From Stappia indica (lineage in GTDB: Bacteria > Pseudomonadota > Alphaproteobacteria > Rhizobiales > Stappiaceae), in the NCBI RefSeq assembly GCF_009789575.1, contig NZ_CP046908.1:2232001-2296000 (forward strand): 64,000 nucleotides of DNA, in the 5' to 3' direction. The notes under the pieces were generated by a model. It was given only the letters and a program-made list of their open reading frames with translations. It searched no databases and was not told the DNA's origin. The position numbers and the translations under genes were made by a program. The first letter of the stretch is position 1. Each line of letters begins with the position of its first letter. This document shows, piece by piece, positions 26,237 to 34,626 of the stretch.

Positions 26237-27331
26237 TCAGATCTTGAAGTAGGCCTTGCGCGCCTCGATGAAGGCACCGTCGGTGCCTTCGGTGCGGGTA
26301 CGCAGGATGTTGAGCGACTCGATGAAGCTCTCCGTCGTCTTCTTGACGAGAGCATCGTCGGACTCACGCAGGCTGGTCAGGATCTCGATCGCAGCCTTGG
26401 CGCCGGCTTCCATGATGTCGTCCGGGAACTGGCGGACATTGACGCCATGCTCTTCGACGAGGGTCTTCAGAGCGCGCGGGTCGTTGGCGTAGAAGTCCGA
26501 GGCGACCTGGTCGTACTCGGCCTGGCAGACGTCGCGGACGATCGCCTGCAGGTCGGCCGGCAGGGCCTGGTACTTGGACTTGTTGACGACCAGCTCGGTG
26601 GCGAGGCCCGGCTCCACGAAGCTCGGGAAGTAGTAGTTCTTCGCCACCTGGTAGAAGCCGAGGGCCAGATCGTTGTAAGGGCCGACGAACTCGGCCGCGT
26701 CCAGCGTGCCCGACTGCAGGGCCTGGAAGATCTCGCCGCCGGCCATGTTGGTGACGGTGGCGCCGAGCTTCTCCCACACGCGGCCGCCGAGGCCCGGGGT
26801 GCGGAAGCGCAGGCCCTTTACGGACTCAAGGCTCGTCAGCTCGTTGCGGAACCAGCCGCCCGCCTGGGTGCCGGTGTCGCCGGACAGGAAGCCCTGTACG
26901 CCGAACTGGTCGTAGATCTCGTCCCAGAGCTCCTGGCCGCCCATGAAGCGGACCCAGGCCGTGAGCTCGCGCGAGGTCATGCCGTAGGGCACGCCCGTGA
27001 AGAACGACAGGGCCGGGCTCTTGTTCTGCCAGTAATAGGCGGCACCGTGGCTCATCTCGGCCGAGCCGTCGATGACCGCGTCGAGCGACTGGAGCGGCGG
27101 AACCAGCTCGCCGGCCGAATAGACCTGGATGGTCAGGCGGCCGCCGGACGCGGCGGTGATGCGATCGGCCAGACGCTGCGCGCCGACACCCAGGCCCGGG
27201 AAGTTCTTCGGCCAGGTGGTGACCATGCGCCAGGTCTGGTTGCCCTGCGCGATGGCCGGAGCGGCGAGCGTCGCGGCACCGGCGCCAACGCCGGCAAGGC
27301 CGGCCTTCTTGATGAATGAACGGCGATCCAT
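26237..27331 (-). CDS. TRAP transporter substrate-binding protein (DctP/TakP-like)
   Basis: 364 residues. A twin-arginine signal (MDRRSFIKKAGLAG, hydrophobic core, cleavage after AIA) suggests folded export, as in Rhodobacter TakP. The body resembles TakP, a 2-oxoacid binder: WPKNFPGLGVGAQRLAD, YSAGELVPPLQSLDAV, QAGGWFRNE (Arg162), GLRFRTPG (Arg177, the usual carboxylate-binding arginine of TRAP proteins) and AAEFVGPYND. Start at 27331 has AGGGAGGG upstream. It converges with its presumed permeases rather than sharing their operon. The cargo (2-oxoacid versus other acid) is inferred from similarity. Confidence 0.9.
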   Translation of the reverse strand: MDRRSFIKKAGLAGVGAGAATLAAPAIAQGNQTWRMVTTWPKNFPGLGVGAQRLADRITAASGGRLTIQVYSAGELVPPLQSLDAVIDGSAEMSHGAAYYWQNKSPALSFFTGVPYGMTSRELTAWVRFMGGQELWDEIYDQFGVQGFLSGDTGTQAGGWFRNELTSLESVKGLRFRTPGLGGRVWEKLGATVTNMAGGEIFQALQSGTLDAAEFVGPYNDLALGFYQVAKNYYFPSFVEPGLATELVVNKSKYQALPADLQAIVRDVCQAEYDQVASDFYANDPRALKTLVEEHGVNVRQFPDDIMEAGAKAAIEILTSLRESDDALVKKTTESFIESLNILRTRTEGTDGAFIEARKAYFKI

Positions 27332-27746
27332 GCAGTCCCTCCCTTGGGATTTTGTCGAGATGTCGGTTCCCTCGCCCGATCTCCCGAACTCGTGTCGGCA
27401 ACCGGGGTTGCCAGACGTTGCCAAGTGCCCTTCTCCTAAAGGCACTTTGACAGCGATATAAACCGCATATGCCTTTGGGACACAAGGCCGGCCGGTGCAA
27501 CTGCGCGAATTTTCACCATGGCCTGCAAGCACCTGGCAAGGCGTGGCCGGAAGGTCGGCAAGCCCCGGCCGGGAGGCGGCCGACCGGGGCGAGGGACGGC
27601 GCGGGCGATGGTGGACAACCGCGCGCCTTGCGCTAATCTCGCGAAGCATGATCCGCGACCCGTTGCGGTCTCCCACAGGGCTTGCGGTCGCCCCCATGCG
27701 ACCAGACCGATCCGCAGCCCCTTTTCGGAGCCTTTCAGGAGCCCAC
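27332..27746. other. Divergent non-coding region between TRAP binding protein and PuuD-like gene
   Basis: 415 bp without a gene. Contains a wide inverted repeat AAAGGCA (27438-27444) / TGCCTTT (27470-27476) with 25 bp between, enclosing TTGACA (27447-27452) and an A/T-rich GATATAAA. The layout, a promoter-like element inside mirror half-sites, would suit a dimeric repressor, but no matching -10 at standard spacing is clear. Confidence 0.4.
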
Positions 27747-28508
27747 ATGTCCGCCCCCGTTGTTCTCGTCAGCTGCGACGTGAAGGAACTCGACGGCTAT
27801 GCCTGGCATGCCGCCCCTTCGACCTACCTGGAGGCGCTGGTTCAGGGCGCCGGTGCCATGCCGCTACTGCTGCCCTCCCTGGGCCCCGCAATCGACCTGG
27901 ACGCGGTGCTCGACCGCGTCGACGGCGTGCTGCTGACCGGCTCCCGCTCCAACGTGCACCCGACGCTTTACGGCGCCGAGGCCTTTGAGAAGGACGGCCC
28001 GTTCGACAACCGCCGCGACACGACCACGCTGCCGCTGATCCGCCGCGCCATCGCCCGCGCCCTGCCGGTCTTCGCCATCTGCCGCGGGTTGCAGGAGCTG
28101 AACGTCGCGCTCGGCGGCACATTGGTCAGCGAAGTGCAGGAGATGGACGGGCGCCGCGACCACCGCGCCCCGGAAGCCGACAGCCAGGACGCCCGCTTCG
28201 CCCTCGCCCACCATGTCGAGATCGTGCCCGGCGGCAAGCTGGCCGCTGTTCTCGGCGATGCGCGCATCGATGTGAACTCCCTGCACCGCCAGGCGATCGG
28301 CCGGCTGGCGCCAGGCCTTACCGTCGAGGCCACCGCCGACGACGGCACCATCGAGGCGGTCTCCATCGACGGCGCCGCTTCTTTCGCGCTCGCCACCCAG
28401 TGGCATCCGGAATACTGGGTCGGCAGCGATGCGGCCTCCTCGCGCCTGTTCGCCGCCTTCGGCGCGGCCCTGCGGGAGAACCGAGGCGCCCGGCAGGCGG
28501 CCGAATAA
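27747..28508 (+). CDS. PuuD-like gamma-glutamyl hydrolase (class I glutamine amidotransferase fold)
   Basis: 253 residues. Hydrolyses gamma-glutamyl bonds in its family (gamma-glutamyl-GABA in PuuD of E. coli). Oxyanion segment [18 protein letters not shown], nucleophile Cys112 in [16 protein letters not shown], and the catalytic HPE in ATQWHPEYW are all present; [15 protein letters not shown] is typical. ATG at 27747 follows AGGAG. It ends 45 bp before the nitrile hydratase alpha gene on the same strand, so the two are probably cotranscribed, an unusual partner. No putrescine-pathway genes lie nearby, which argues against a plain puuD role. Confidence 0.88.
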   Translation: MSAPVVLVSCDVKELDGYAWHAAPSTYLEALVQGAGAMPLLLPSLGPAIDLDAVLDRVDGVLLTGSRSNVHPTLYGAEAFEKDGPFDNRRDTTTLPLIRRAIARALPVFAICRGLQELNVALGGTLVSEVQEMDGRRDHRAPEADSQDARFALAHHVEIVPGGKLAAVLGDARIDVNSLHRQAIGRLAPGLTVEATADDGTIEAVSIDGAASFALATQWHPEYWVGSDAASSRLFAAFGAALRENRGARQAAE

Positions 28509-28552
28509 CGACATCGACCAGCGCGAAAAACACACAAGAAAGGCCCATCACG

Positions 28553-29239
28553 ATGACAGGCGGCAACGGCCACCACGGCCACCACCATCACCACGGCGAT
28601 CACGATCACGATCATCATCATGACCACGATCACGGTTCGCATCTGTCGCAGACCGACGCCCGGGTGCGTGCGCTGGAATCCATCCTGGTCGAGAAGGGCT
28701 ATGTCGATCCGGCCGCGCTCGACGTGCTGATCGAGACCTACGAGACGCAGGTCGGCCCGCACAATGGCGCCCGTGTCGTGGCCAAGGCCTGGAGCGATCC
28801 GCAGTTCCACGACTGGCTGATGCGCGATGCGACGGCCGCCATCCATTCGCTCGGCTATATCGGCCGTCAGGGCGAGCACATGGTCGCGGTAACGAACACG
28901 CCGGACGAACACAACATGGTCGTCTGCACCCTGTGCTCCTGCTACCCGTGGCCGGTGCTCGGCCTGCCGCCGGTCTGGTACAAGTCCGCCCCCTACCGCG
29001 CCAAGGCGGTGCGCGACCCGCGCGGCGTGCTGGCGGATTTCGGCGTCACCCTGCCGGACGGCAAGGAGATCCGCGTCTGGGATTCCACCGCCGAGATCCG
29101 CTATCTGGTGCTGCCGGAGCGCCCCGCAGGCACCGACGGCTGGAGCGAGGAGGATCTTGCGCGCCTCGTCACACGCGACAGCATGATCGGCACCGGCCTC
29201 GCGCTGACGCCGGCCGAGCTGAAGGAGCAGGACGCATGA
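28553..29239 (+). CDS. nthA: Cobalt-type nitrile hydratase alpha subunit with His-rich N-terminus
   Basis: 228 residues. Hydrates nitriles to amides using a non-corrin metal centre. Metal motif [17 protein letters not shown] (Cys125, Cys128, Cys130); the Thr in C-T-L-C-S-C marks the cobalt type, whereas iron enzymes have Ser there. The first ~30 residues are extraordinary: about 16 His and 6 Asp ([20 protein letters not shown]), absent from typical alpha subunits. The normal family N-terminus begins near [24 protein letters not shown] 28553 lies 45 bp after the PuuD-like gene; the stop overlaps nthB (ATGA). Confidence 0.95.
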   Translation: MTGGNGHHGHHHHHGDHDHDHHHDHDHGSHLSQTDARVRALESILVEKGYVDPAALDVLIETYETQVGPHNGARVVAKAWSDPQFHDWLMRDATAAIHSLGYIGRQGEHMVAVTNTPDEHNMVVCTLCSCYPWPVLGLPPVWYKSAPYRAKAVRDPRGVLADFGVTLPDGKEIRVWDSTAEIRYLVLPERPAGTDGWSEEDLARLVTRDSMIGTGLALTPAELKEQDA

Positions 29240-29895
29240 ACGGGGCACAGGATCTCGGGGGCATGATGGGTTTCGGCGCCGTGGTGCCGGAACCGGTAAA
29301 GCCGCTGTTCCATGCGGACTGGGAGCCGCGCGCCTTCGCGCTGACGCTGGCGATGGGCGCGACGGGCGAATGGAACATCGACATGTCCCGCCGCGCCCGG
29401 GAAAGCATGGAGCCCGGCCGCTACCTGACGTCGAGCTACTATCAGATCTGGCTGTCGGCACTGGAAAGCCTGCTCGCCGAACGCGATCTCGTCGGGCCCG
29501 ACGAGATCGCCGCCGGGCACAGCCTGCACCAGTCCCGGCCGGTGAAGCGGGTTCTCGCCGCCGGCGACGTCGCCGCCGTTCTGGCTCGTGGCGGACCCAG
29601 CGATCGCAAAAGCGATGTGCCTGCCGGCTTTGCCGTCGGCGACCGGGTCCGGGCGCGCAACATGCATCCGACCGGCCACACCCGCATCCCGCGCTACTGC
29701 CGCGGGCGCACGGGCGTGATCGAGGCCGTGCACGGCGTCCACGTCTTTCCCGATGCGAGTGCGGCCGGGGAGGGGGAGCAGCCGACCTGGCTTTACGGCG
29801 TCGTCTTCGACGGACCCGAACTGTGGGGCGAAGGCACCGATCCTTCGCTCAAGGTGCGCATCGATCTGTGGGAGCCCTATCTTGAAGCCCTCTGA
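29236..29895 (+). CDS. nthB: Nitrile hydratase beta subunit
   Basis: 219 residues, usual length. The N-terminus [16 protein letters not shown] and [19 protein letters not shown] are family hallmarks, as are [13 protein letters not shown] and the C-terminal SH3-like fold [31 protein letters not shown] ... [15 protein letters not shown]. The beta subunit supplies arginines that hydrogen-bond the oxidised active-site cysteines. It overlaps nthA at the start and the accessory gene at the end, so all three are coupled. Confidence 0.95.
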   Translation: MNGAQDLGGMMGFGAVVPEPVKPLFHADWEPRAFALTLAMGATGEWNIDMSRRARESMEPGRYLTSSYYQIWLSALESLLAERDLVGPDEIAAGHSLHQSRPVKRVLAAGDVAAVLARGGPSDRKSDVPAGFAVGDRVRARNMHPTGHTRIPRYCRGRTGVIEAVHGVHVFPDASAAGEGEQPTWLYGVVFDGPELWGEGTDPSLKVRIDLWEPYLEAL

Positions 29896-30280
29896 CCCCG
29901 CAGGCGCGCCGACGCCGCTGCCGCCGCTCGAGAACCTGCCGCAACATGACGGCGAGCCGGTGTTCCGCGCGCCCTGGGAGGCGCGAGCCTTCGCTCTGGC
30001 CGTGGAACTCAACGGACGCGGCGTCTTCACCTGGACCGAGTGGGCGGAAACCCTGTCGCAGGCGATCCGCGATGCCCAGTCGCGCGGCGATCCCGATTGC
30101 GGCGACAGCTACTACGAACACTGGCTGGTGGCGCTGGAGACCATGATCACGCGCAAGGCGCTGACCTCGGTCGATCGGATCGACGCGAGGCAGGACGCCT
30201 GGATGCGGGCCGCGGCAGCCACTCCGCATGGCGAGCCGATCGAGCTCGGCCGCGATGGGACGCCGGTTCCGCCGGCCTGA
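29882..30280 (+). CDS. Nitrile hydratase accessory/maturation protein (P14K type)
   Basis: 132 residues if started at TTG 29882, which has GTGGGAG shortly before it and overlaps the end of nthB; an ATG inside an upstream extension would give 175 residues with no family resemblance. The region PVFRAPWEARAFALAVELNGRGVFTWTEWAETLSQAI mirrors the beta-subunit N-terminal half, as in known activators that chaperone cobalt loading and alpha-subunit exchange. YYEHWLVALETMITRKAL is another shared segment. The start codon is the main uncertainty. Cobalt insertion is the likely role, by family. Confidence 0.85.
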   Translation: MKPSDPAGAPTPLPPLENLPQHDGEPVFRAPWEARAFALAVELNGRGVFTWTEWAETLSQAIRDAQSRGDPDCGDSYYEHWLVALETMITRKALTSVDRIDARQDAWMRAAAATPHGEPIELGRDGTPVPPA

Positions 30281-30434
30281 GCCGCCCGTCCCTCGGTAAT
30301 ATTTGCAGTATCTCTTGCAAAGCCATCTGGACTGGGTCAGGAGTGGCCACGGGATCGGCAATTTTGCCGATCTCATACAACCGACCACAACCTGAGCGCT
30401 TCCCTCGGACAGCGCGCCGGCCTAGTGTGCGACC

Positions 30435-31364
30435 ATGACCCAGGACAAGCCCCTGAGCGGCATGCTGCTCATGACCGGTTTCTGCATTCTCGCCCCGCTC
30501 GGCGATGCCATCGCCAAGATCCTCGGCGAGACGGTGCCGCTCAGCCAGTTGCTGCTGGTGCGCTTCGCGCTGCAGGCAGCCCTGCTGGTCCCGGTCGTGT
30601 GGCTCGTCCGGGGCAACCTGCGCATGCCGATGCGGCTGCTGCATCTCACTGTCCTGCGCACCATCCTGCACATCCTCGGCATCGCCGCGATGTTCGCCTC
30701 GCTGCGCTTCCTGCCGCTGGCCGACGCCATTGCCATCGCCTTCGTGATGCCGTTCCTGATGTTGCTGCTCGGCCGTTTCGTGCTGGGCGAGGAAGTCGGG
30801 CCCTACCGGCTGATGGCCTGCATCGTCGGCTTCGCCGGCACCTTGCTGGTGATCCAGCCGAATTATGCCGCCGTCGGGGCCCCTGCCCTGCTGCCGCTCG
30901 GCGTCGCCGTCGCCTTCGCCCTGTTCATGATGGTCACCCGCAGCATCGCCAAGGCGACCGACCCGATCCGCCTGCAGGCGGTCAGCGGCCTGATCGCCAC
31001 CGCCATTCTGGGCAGCGCCTGGCTAGTCTTTTCGAGCGCGGGTCTGCCCGGCCTGAACTTCGTTGCGCTGGACGGGGGAGAGATGTGGTTGCTGGCGGCG
31101 ATCGGCGTGCTGGGAACCCTGTCGCATCTGCTGATGACCTGGTCCTTGCGGCTGGCTCCCGCAGCGACGCTGGCGCCGATGCAATATCTGGAACTGCCCT
31201 TCGCGACGCTGATCGGCCTTGTGATCTTTGCGGACCTGCCCGACACGCTCGCCTCGTTCGGCATCCTGCTGACGATCGGCTCCGGCCTTTATGTCATTCA
31301 TCGCGAGCAGGTGGCTGCCCGTCGCCAGACAGGCACTGCGGCGCCTGCGGGAAGCAAGGCCTGA
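30435..31364 (+). CDS. EamA/DMT-family transporter
   Basis: 309 residues, ten hydrophobic segments in two EamA repeats (first ~8-140 with RFLPLADAIAIAFVMPFLMLLLG; second ~150-290 with LRLAPAATLAPMQYLELPFATLIG). Such proteins are exporters or importers of small metabolites. It follows the nitrile hydratase set by 154 bp on the same strand and could export the amide or acid product, but this is a guess. It converges with the NicO transporter gene with only 7 bp between. Confidence 0.85.
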   Translation: MTQDKPLSGMLLMTGFCILAPLGDAIAKILGETVPLSQLLLVRFALQAALLVPVVWLVRGNLRMPMRLLHLTVLRTILHILGIAAMFASLRFLPLADAIAIAFVMPFLMLLLGRFVLGEEVGPYRLMACIVGFAGTLLVIQPNYAAVGAPALLPLGVAVAFALFMMVTRSIAKATDPIRLQAVSGLIATAILGSAWLVFSSAGLPGLNFVALDGGEMWLLAAIGVLGTLSHLLMTWSLRLAPAATLAPMQYLELPFATLIGLVIFADLPDTLASFGILLTIGSGLYVIHREQVAARRQTGTAAPAGSKA

Positions 31365-31371
31365 ACGGCCG

Positions 31372-32502
31372 TCAGACGGCCCCGCCCCAGCCCAGCGCCG
31401 CGACCAGAAGCGACGTGCCCAGCAGGAAGACGACAAGCGCGGCAAAGCCCTCGATGCCGGCGTGAAGGCGCGCCGCAGCACGGCCGCCGACGCTGCGCAG
31501 CGCGACGTCCTTGGCAACCACGGCCAGCACCGCCAGCACCGAGACCGTCAACCCGGTGCCGACCGCCATGGCGAAGGTCGCAGCAACACCCGCCAGCGCC
31601 AGCCCCTGCGAGATGGCGAAGACCAGCACCACAAGCGCACCCGTGCAAGGCCGCAGGCCGATGGCGAGAATGACCGACCAGGCACGCGTCAGGGAGAACT
31701 CCCCTGTCAGCATCGACGGCGGCGGCGCATGCACATGGCCGCAACTGCCGCAAACCTCGCCCGCCTCGTGGGCGTGGTCATGGTGGTGCGCATGATCGTG
31801 GTCGTGATGGTGATGCACATGACCATGACCATGACCATGATCGTGGTGATGATGATCGTGATCGTCGGAGTGATCATGCGTGCAGGCTGCCACTGCCTGC
31901 GCACCGAGCGCAACGGGACGGCGCGGCGTCAGCATCGGCTTCAGGATCTTGCGCCAGACCAGATAGGCGCCGAGCAGGGCAACCGCTGCATAGGAGCCGA
32001 TCTCGAACCAGCGGGTGGTCTCCGTGATGGCGATCGACGTCATCCGCAGCAGCACGGATGCAATGCCGATCACCGCCACCGCCGTCACCGCCTGGGCAAA
32101 GGCGGAGGCGAAGGACAGGGCAATGCCGCGGCGCAGGGTCTCGCCGTTCGCAAGCACGTAGGAGGAAATCACCGCCTTGCCGTGGCCCGGGCCGGCAGCA
32201 TGGAAGACGCCATAGAGAAACGACAGGCCCATCAGCCACCAGCCGGCGCTGCCGTCCTCCTTCATCGCCTTGATCGCGGTCGTCAGCGAGGCATAGAAGG
32301 CCTTCTGCTGCTGGGCCATCCAACCGAAGAAGCCGGAAAAGATCCCGCCGGGCGCGACGGACGGCTCGACCAGGCCGACACCGAAAGGAGAGGGCGCGGC
32401 GAGCGCTGGCATGGCGACAGCAACGACAAGACAGGCAAACGCCAGAAAAACGGCAAGCCGGGACGGGAGGCGAAGGCCAGGACGGATCATCGGATGCCTC
32501 AT
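31372..32502 (-). CDS. NicO/RcnA-type nickel-cobalt transporter with His-rich loop
   Basis: 376 residues. Membrane transporter for Ni2+/Co2+. Family motifs: LYGVFHAAGPGHGKAVISSYVLAN (HAxGPGHGK at 101-109) and GLRPCTGALVVLVFAISQGLALAG (~282-305). Between the two halves a cytosolic or periplasmic loop at ~209-258 is packed with His and Asp and ends CGSCGHVH. An N-terminal signal-like helix (~13-34) precedes the core. It lies 10 bp after a DUF1007 gene on the same strand, the usual partner of this subtype. Direction of transport (import or efflux) cannot be decided from sequence. Confidence 0.88.
   Translation of the reverse strand: MRHPMIRPGLRLPSRLAVFLAFACLVVAVAMPALAAPSPFGVGLVEPSVAPGGIFSGFFGWMAQQQKAFYASLTTAIKAMKEDGSAGWWLMGLSFLYGVFHAAGPGHGKAVISSYVLANGETLRRGIALSFASAFAQAVTAVAVIGIASVLLRMTSIAITETTRWFEIGSYAAVALLGAYLVWRKILKPMLTPRRPVALGAQAVAACTHDHSDDHDHHHHDHGHGHGHVHHHHDHDHAHHHDHAHEAGEVCGSCGHVHAPPPSMLTGEFSLTRAWSVILAIGLRPCTGALVVLVFAISQGLALAGVAATFAMAVGTGLTVSVLAVLAVVAKDVALRSVGGRAAARLHAGIEGFAALVVFLLGTSLLVAALGWGGAV
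31818..31840. repeat. Short hexanucleotide repeat inside the NicO His-rich coding region
   Basis: (CATGAC)x3 plus CATGA. It encodes part of the His-rich loop (Gly-His repeats on the minus strand). The in-phase 6-bp unit lets slippage change loop length without a frameshift. Confidence 0.7.
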
Positions 32503-32512
32503 CGGCAGGGCC

Positions 32513-33163
32513 TCACTTGCAGCCGATCCTTGCGGAATTCGACAGGGTCTCGGTGATCTGCACCAGGTCGGGTGGCAGTTCCCGCTCGCTCTGCGGGATC
32601 GCGGCGAGCGTGGTCGCGGTCTGCGGATCCAGCGGCGGCGGCGGCGTGAAGTCGAGCGTGCAGGTCTTGGGCGCGTCCACCATCGCGAACGGCGTATCCT
32701 GCGTCATCTCGAAGGCGACGAAATAGTTCGGATCGAAGACGTCGAGTTCCACGTTGGAGGCGTCCATGACCCTCGCCTCGCGCAGCGGCAGCGTGAAGAA
32801 CAGGGTCAGCCGGCCACCATAGAAGTCGAGCCAGTATTCGCTCGGCGGTTCGAAGGCGATATCCGCGCCGTCCTGATGCAGGAAGGTGAAGAAGTCGTAC
32901 TCGGCGAGCGACTCCACATTGACCTGCGCCAGCGGCTGCAGTTCCTCGCGGGACAGTTCGCCGTCGCCGTTTTCGTCGAGGCCCTGCACGGCGAAGGCGG
33001 TAAACGCCTCGTCGAAGCTCCACACATGACGCACCGCCGACAGGCGCCCCGCCTCGTCGAAGACCACCTCCGCGCGCGACTCCACGAAGACATGCGGATG
33101 GGCATTGGCCGCACCGGCAAGGCCGGCCGCCAGGGCGGCGGCAATCAGTCCGGTCTTCCACAT
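32513..33163 (-). CDS. DUF1007 family periplasmic protein with EF-hand-like loop
   Basis: 216 residues. A signal peptide (MWKTGLIAAALAAGLAG) is cleaved before AHPHVFVESRAEVVFD; the exposed HPH start is a likely metal site. Residues 63-74 read DENGDGELSREE, the canonical EF-hand loop pattern, followed by a long Glu/Leu helix. The rest is beta-rich with a single C-terminal Cys. DUF1007 genes often precede NicO transporters, as here (10 bp), and the protein is likely a periplasmic metal-delivery or sensing partner; that is inferred. Start at 33163 chosen because the signal peptide begins there; an upstream ATG at 33217 is possible. Confidence 0.82.
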   Translation of the reverse strand: MWKTGLIAAALAAGLAGAANAHPHVFVESRAEVVFDEAGRLSAVRHVWSFDEAFTAFAVQGLDENGDGELSREELQPLAQVNVESLAEYDFFTFLHQDGADIAFEPPSEYWLDFYGGRLTLFFTLPLREARVMDASNVELDVFDPNYFVAFEMTQDTPFAMVDAPKTCTLDFTPPPPLDPQTATTLAAIPQSERELPPDLVQITETLSNSARIGCK

Positions 33164-33516
33164 GCAGAAAATCACTCCCACGTTCGAATCCGTGTCGCCG
33201 ATATTGGCAAACTTCACGGCAACAGCAAGGCAGATGGCCTGAACGCACCGAGGCCGGCTGCATATGCCGCAGCCGCGCCAGCCGGCGAGGAATGACTATT
33301 TTAGAAAGATTATTTTCCCGGTTTTTTGCAAAGGATAGGATTATTTTTTGAGAAAAATCGAATGATAGCGAAGAGATAAAACCAAAATTCCTGAACCAGC
33401 GACTATATTTTTCTTACTCAGAGATGAGCGATGTCACGAGGACCTCCGCATCACCGCGGCGCTCCCTTTGCGGCATCCGTTGCACGCTGCCCCGACCGGG
33501 GAGGAGGAGACCCGTC
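33164..33516. other. AT-rich divergent region upstream of DUF1007 and dehydrogenase genes
   Basis: 353 bp without a gene. 33290-33420 is distinctly A/T-rich (runs of T and A), unlike the flanking GC-rich coding DNA. ATTTTTTGAGAAAAAT (33343-33358) forms a 6-bp inverted repeat but is low-complexity. Divergent promoters for the metal-transport pair (-) and the dehydrogenase (+) are expected here. No Zur/Fur-type box is convincing. Confidence 0.45.
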
Positions 33517-34593
33517 ATGAATGCCCCAGTGATCGGCCGCAAGCTTCAGTCGGTGGAGGACGGCATGTTCGATCATCCGGAATTCCGCGGCCACGAGCAG
33601 GTCGTCTTCGGCCACGACCGCGCAAGCGGCCTGTTTACCATCATCGCTGTCCACGACACGCGCCTGGGTCCAGCCCTTGGCGGCTGCCGCATGTGGGCCT
33701 ACGCGAGCAGCGCCGAGGCGCTGACCGACGCGCTGCGCCTGTCGCGCGGCATGACCTACAAGAATGCCCTCGCCGGGCTCGATCTCGGCGGCGGCAAGGC
33801 CGTGATCATCGGCGACGCGCCCAGCGCCAAGACGCCGGACCTGCTCGCCGCGTTCGGGGCACAGGTCGACAGGCTGGGCGGAACCTACATCACCGCCGAG
33901 GATGTCGGCATCAGCGCCCCCGACATGGAGATCGTCGCCACCCGCACCCAGCATGTGCGCGGCACGCGCGCCACGGGCCTTGGCGACCCATCGCCCTACA
34001 CCGCGCTCGGCGTCTTCTGCGGCATCCGTGCAGCACTCCGCCACCGCTTCGGTTCCGACAGCCTGGAGGGGCGCAGGGTCTGCGTCCAGGGCCTAGGCCA
34101 TGTCGGCATGGATCTCGCCGGACAGTTGCACCGCGCGGGCGCACGCCTCGTGCTCGCCGACATCCACAAGCCTTCCCTGGAAGACGCCGTCGTCCGCTTC
34201 GGTGCCGAGGCGGTTGAGGCCGATCACGCCCATGCAGCCGATGTCGACGTCTTCGCGCCTTGCGCCCTTGGCGCCGGGCTCAACGACGACACGATCCCGC
34301 AGATCCGGGCCGGCATCGTCGCGGGTGCGGCCAACAACCAGCTCGCCGAGGAACGCCATGACGAAGCCCTGCGCGAACGCGGCATCCTCTACGCGCCGGA
34401 CTATGCCATCAATGCCGGCGGCGTGATTTCCATCGCGCTGGCGACGCCGGGCGGCGACGACACCTTGGTACGGAGCAAGGTCGAGGCCATCGACGAGACG
34501 CTGACCCGCATCTTCGAGCGGGCCGAACGCCTGTCCCTGCCGACGCAGAAAGTGGCCGATACGCTGGCGGAGGAACGGCTGGCCGCCGCTTGA
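33517..34593 (+). CDS. Leucine/phenylalanine/valine-type dehydrogenase (Glu/Leu/Phe/Val family)
   Basis: 358 residues. NAD-linked oxidative deamination of branched or aromatic amino acids. N-terminal lobe GPALGGCRMWAYASSAEAL with the amino-acid site and catalytic lysines at 82 (MTYKNALAGLDLGG) and 94 (GGGKAVIIGD); Rossmann motif VQGLGHVGMDLA (~195); AANNQLAEERHDEALRERGILYAPDYAINAGGVI closes the family signature. ATG at 33517 follows GGAGGAGGAG. Substrate among Leu, Phe and Val cannot be decided. A LysR gene lies convergent downstream. Confidence 0.9.
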   Translation: MNAPVIGRKLQSVEDGMFDHPEFRGHEQVVFGHDRASGLFTIIAVHDTRLGPALGGCRMWAYASSAEALTDALRLSRGMTYKNALAGLDLGGGKAVIIGDAPSAKTPDLLAAFGAQVDRLGGTYITAEDVGISAPDMEIVATRTQHVRGTRATGLGDPSPYTALGVFCGIRAALRHRFGSDSLEGRRVCVQGLGHVGMDLAGQLHRAGARLVLADIHKPSLEDAVVRFGAEAVEADHAHAADVDVFAPCALGAGLNDDTIPQIRAGIVAGAANNQLAEERHDEALRERGILYAPDYAINAGGVISIALATPGGDDTLVRSKVEAIDETLTRIFERAERLSLPTQKVADTLAEERLAAA

Positions 34594-34626
34594 ACGGTCA
34601 AAACGGATCGGGAGGCAGGCGCGGGA

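Noticed and set aside
31900-31920. GCCACTG, the core of cobalamin riboswitches, beside the NicO His loop
   Set aside because: It lies inside a coding region and no surrounding riboswitch stems were seen.
33290-33420. Zur or Fur operator upstream of DUF1007/NicO
   Set aside because: The AT-rich DNA contains no convincing palindrome matching known alphaproteobacterial metal boxes.
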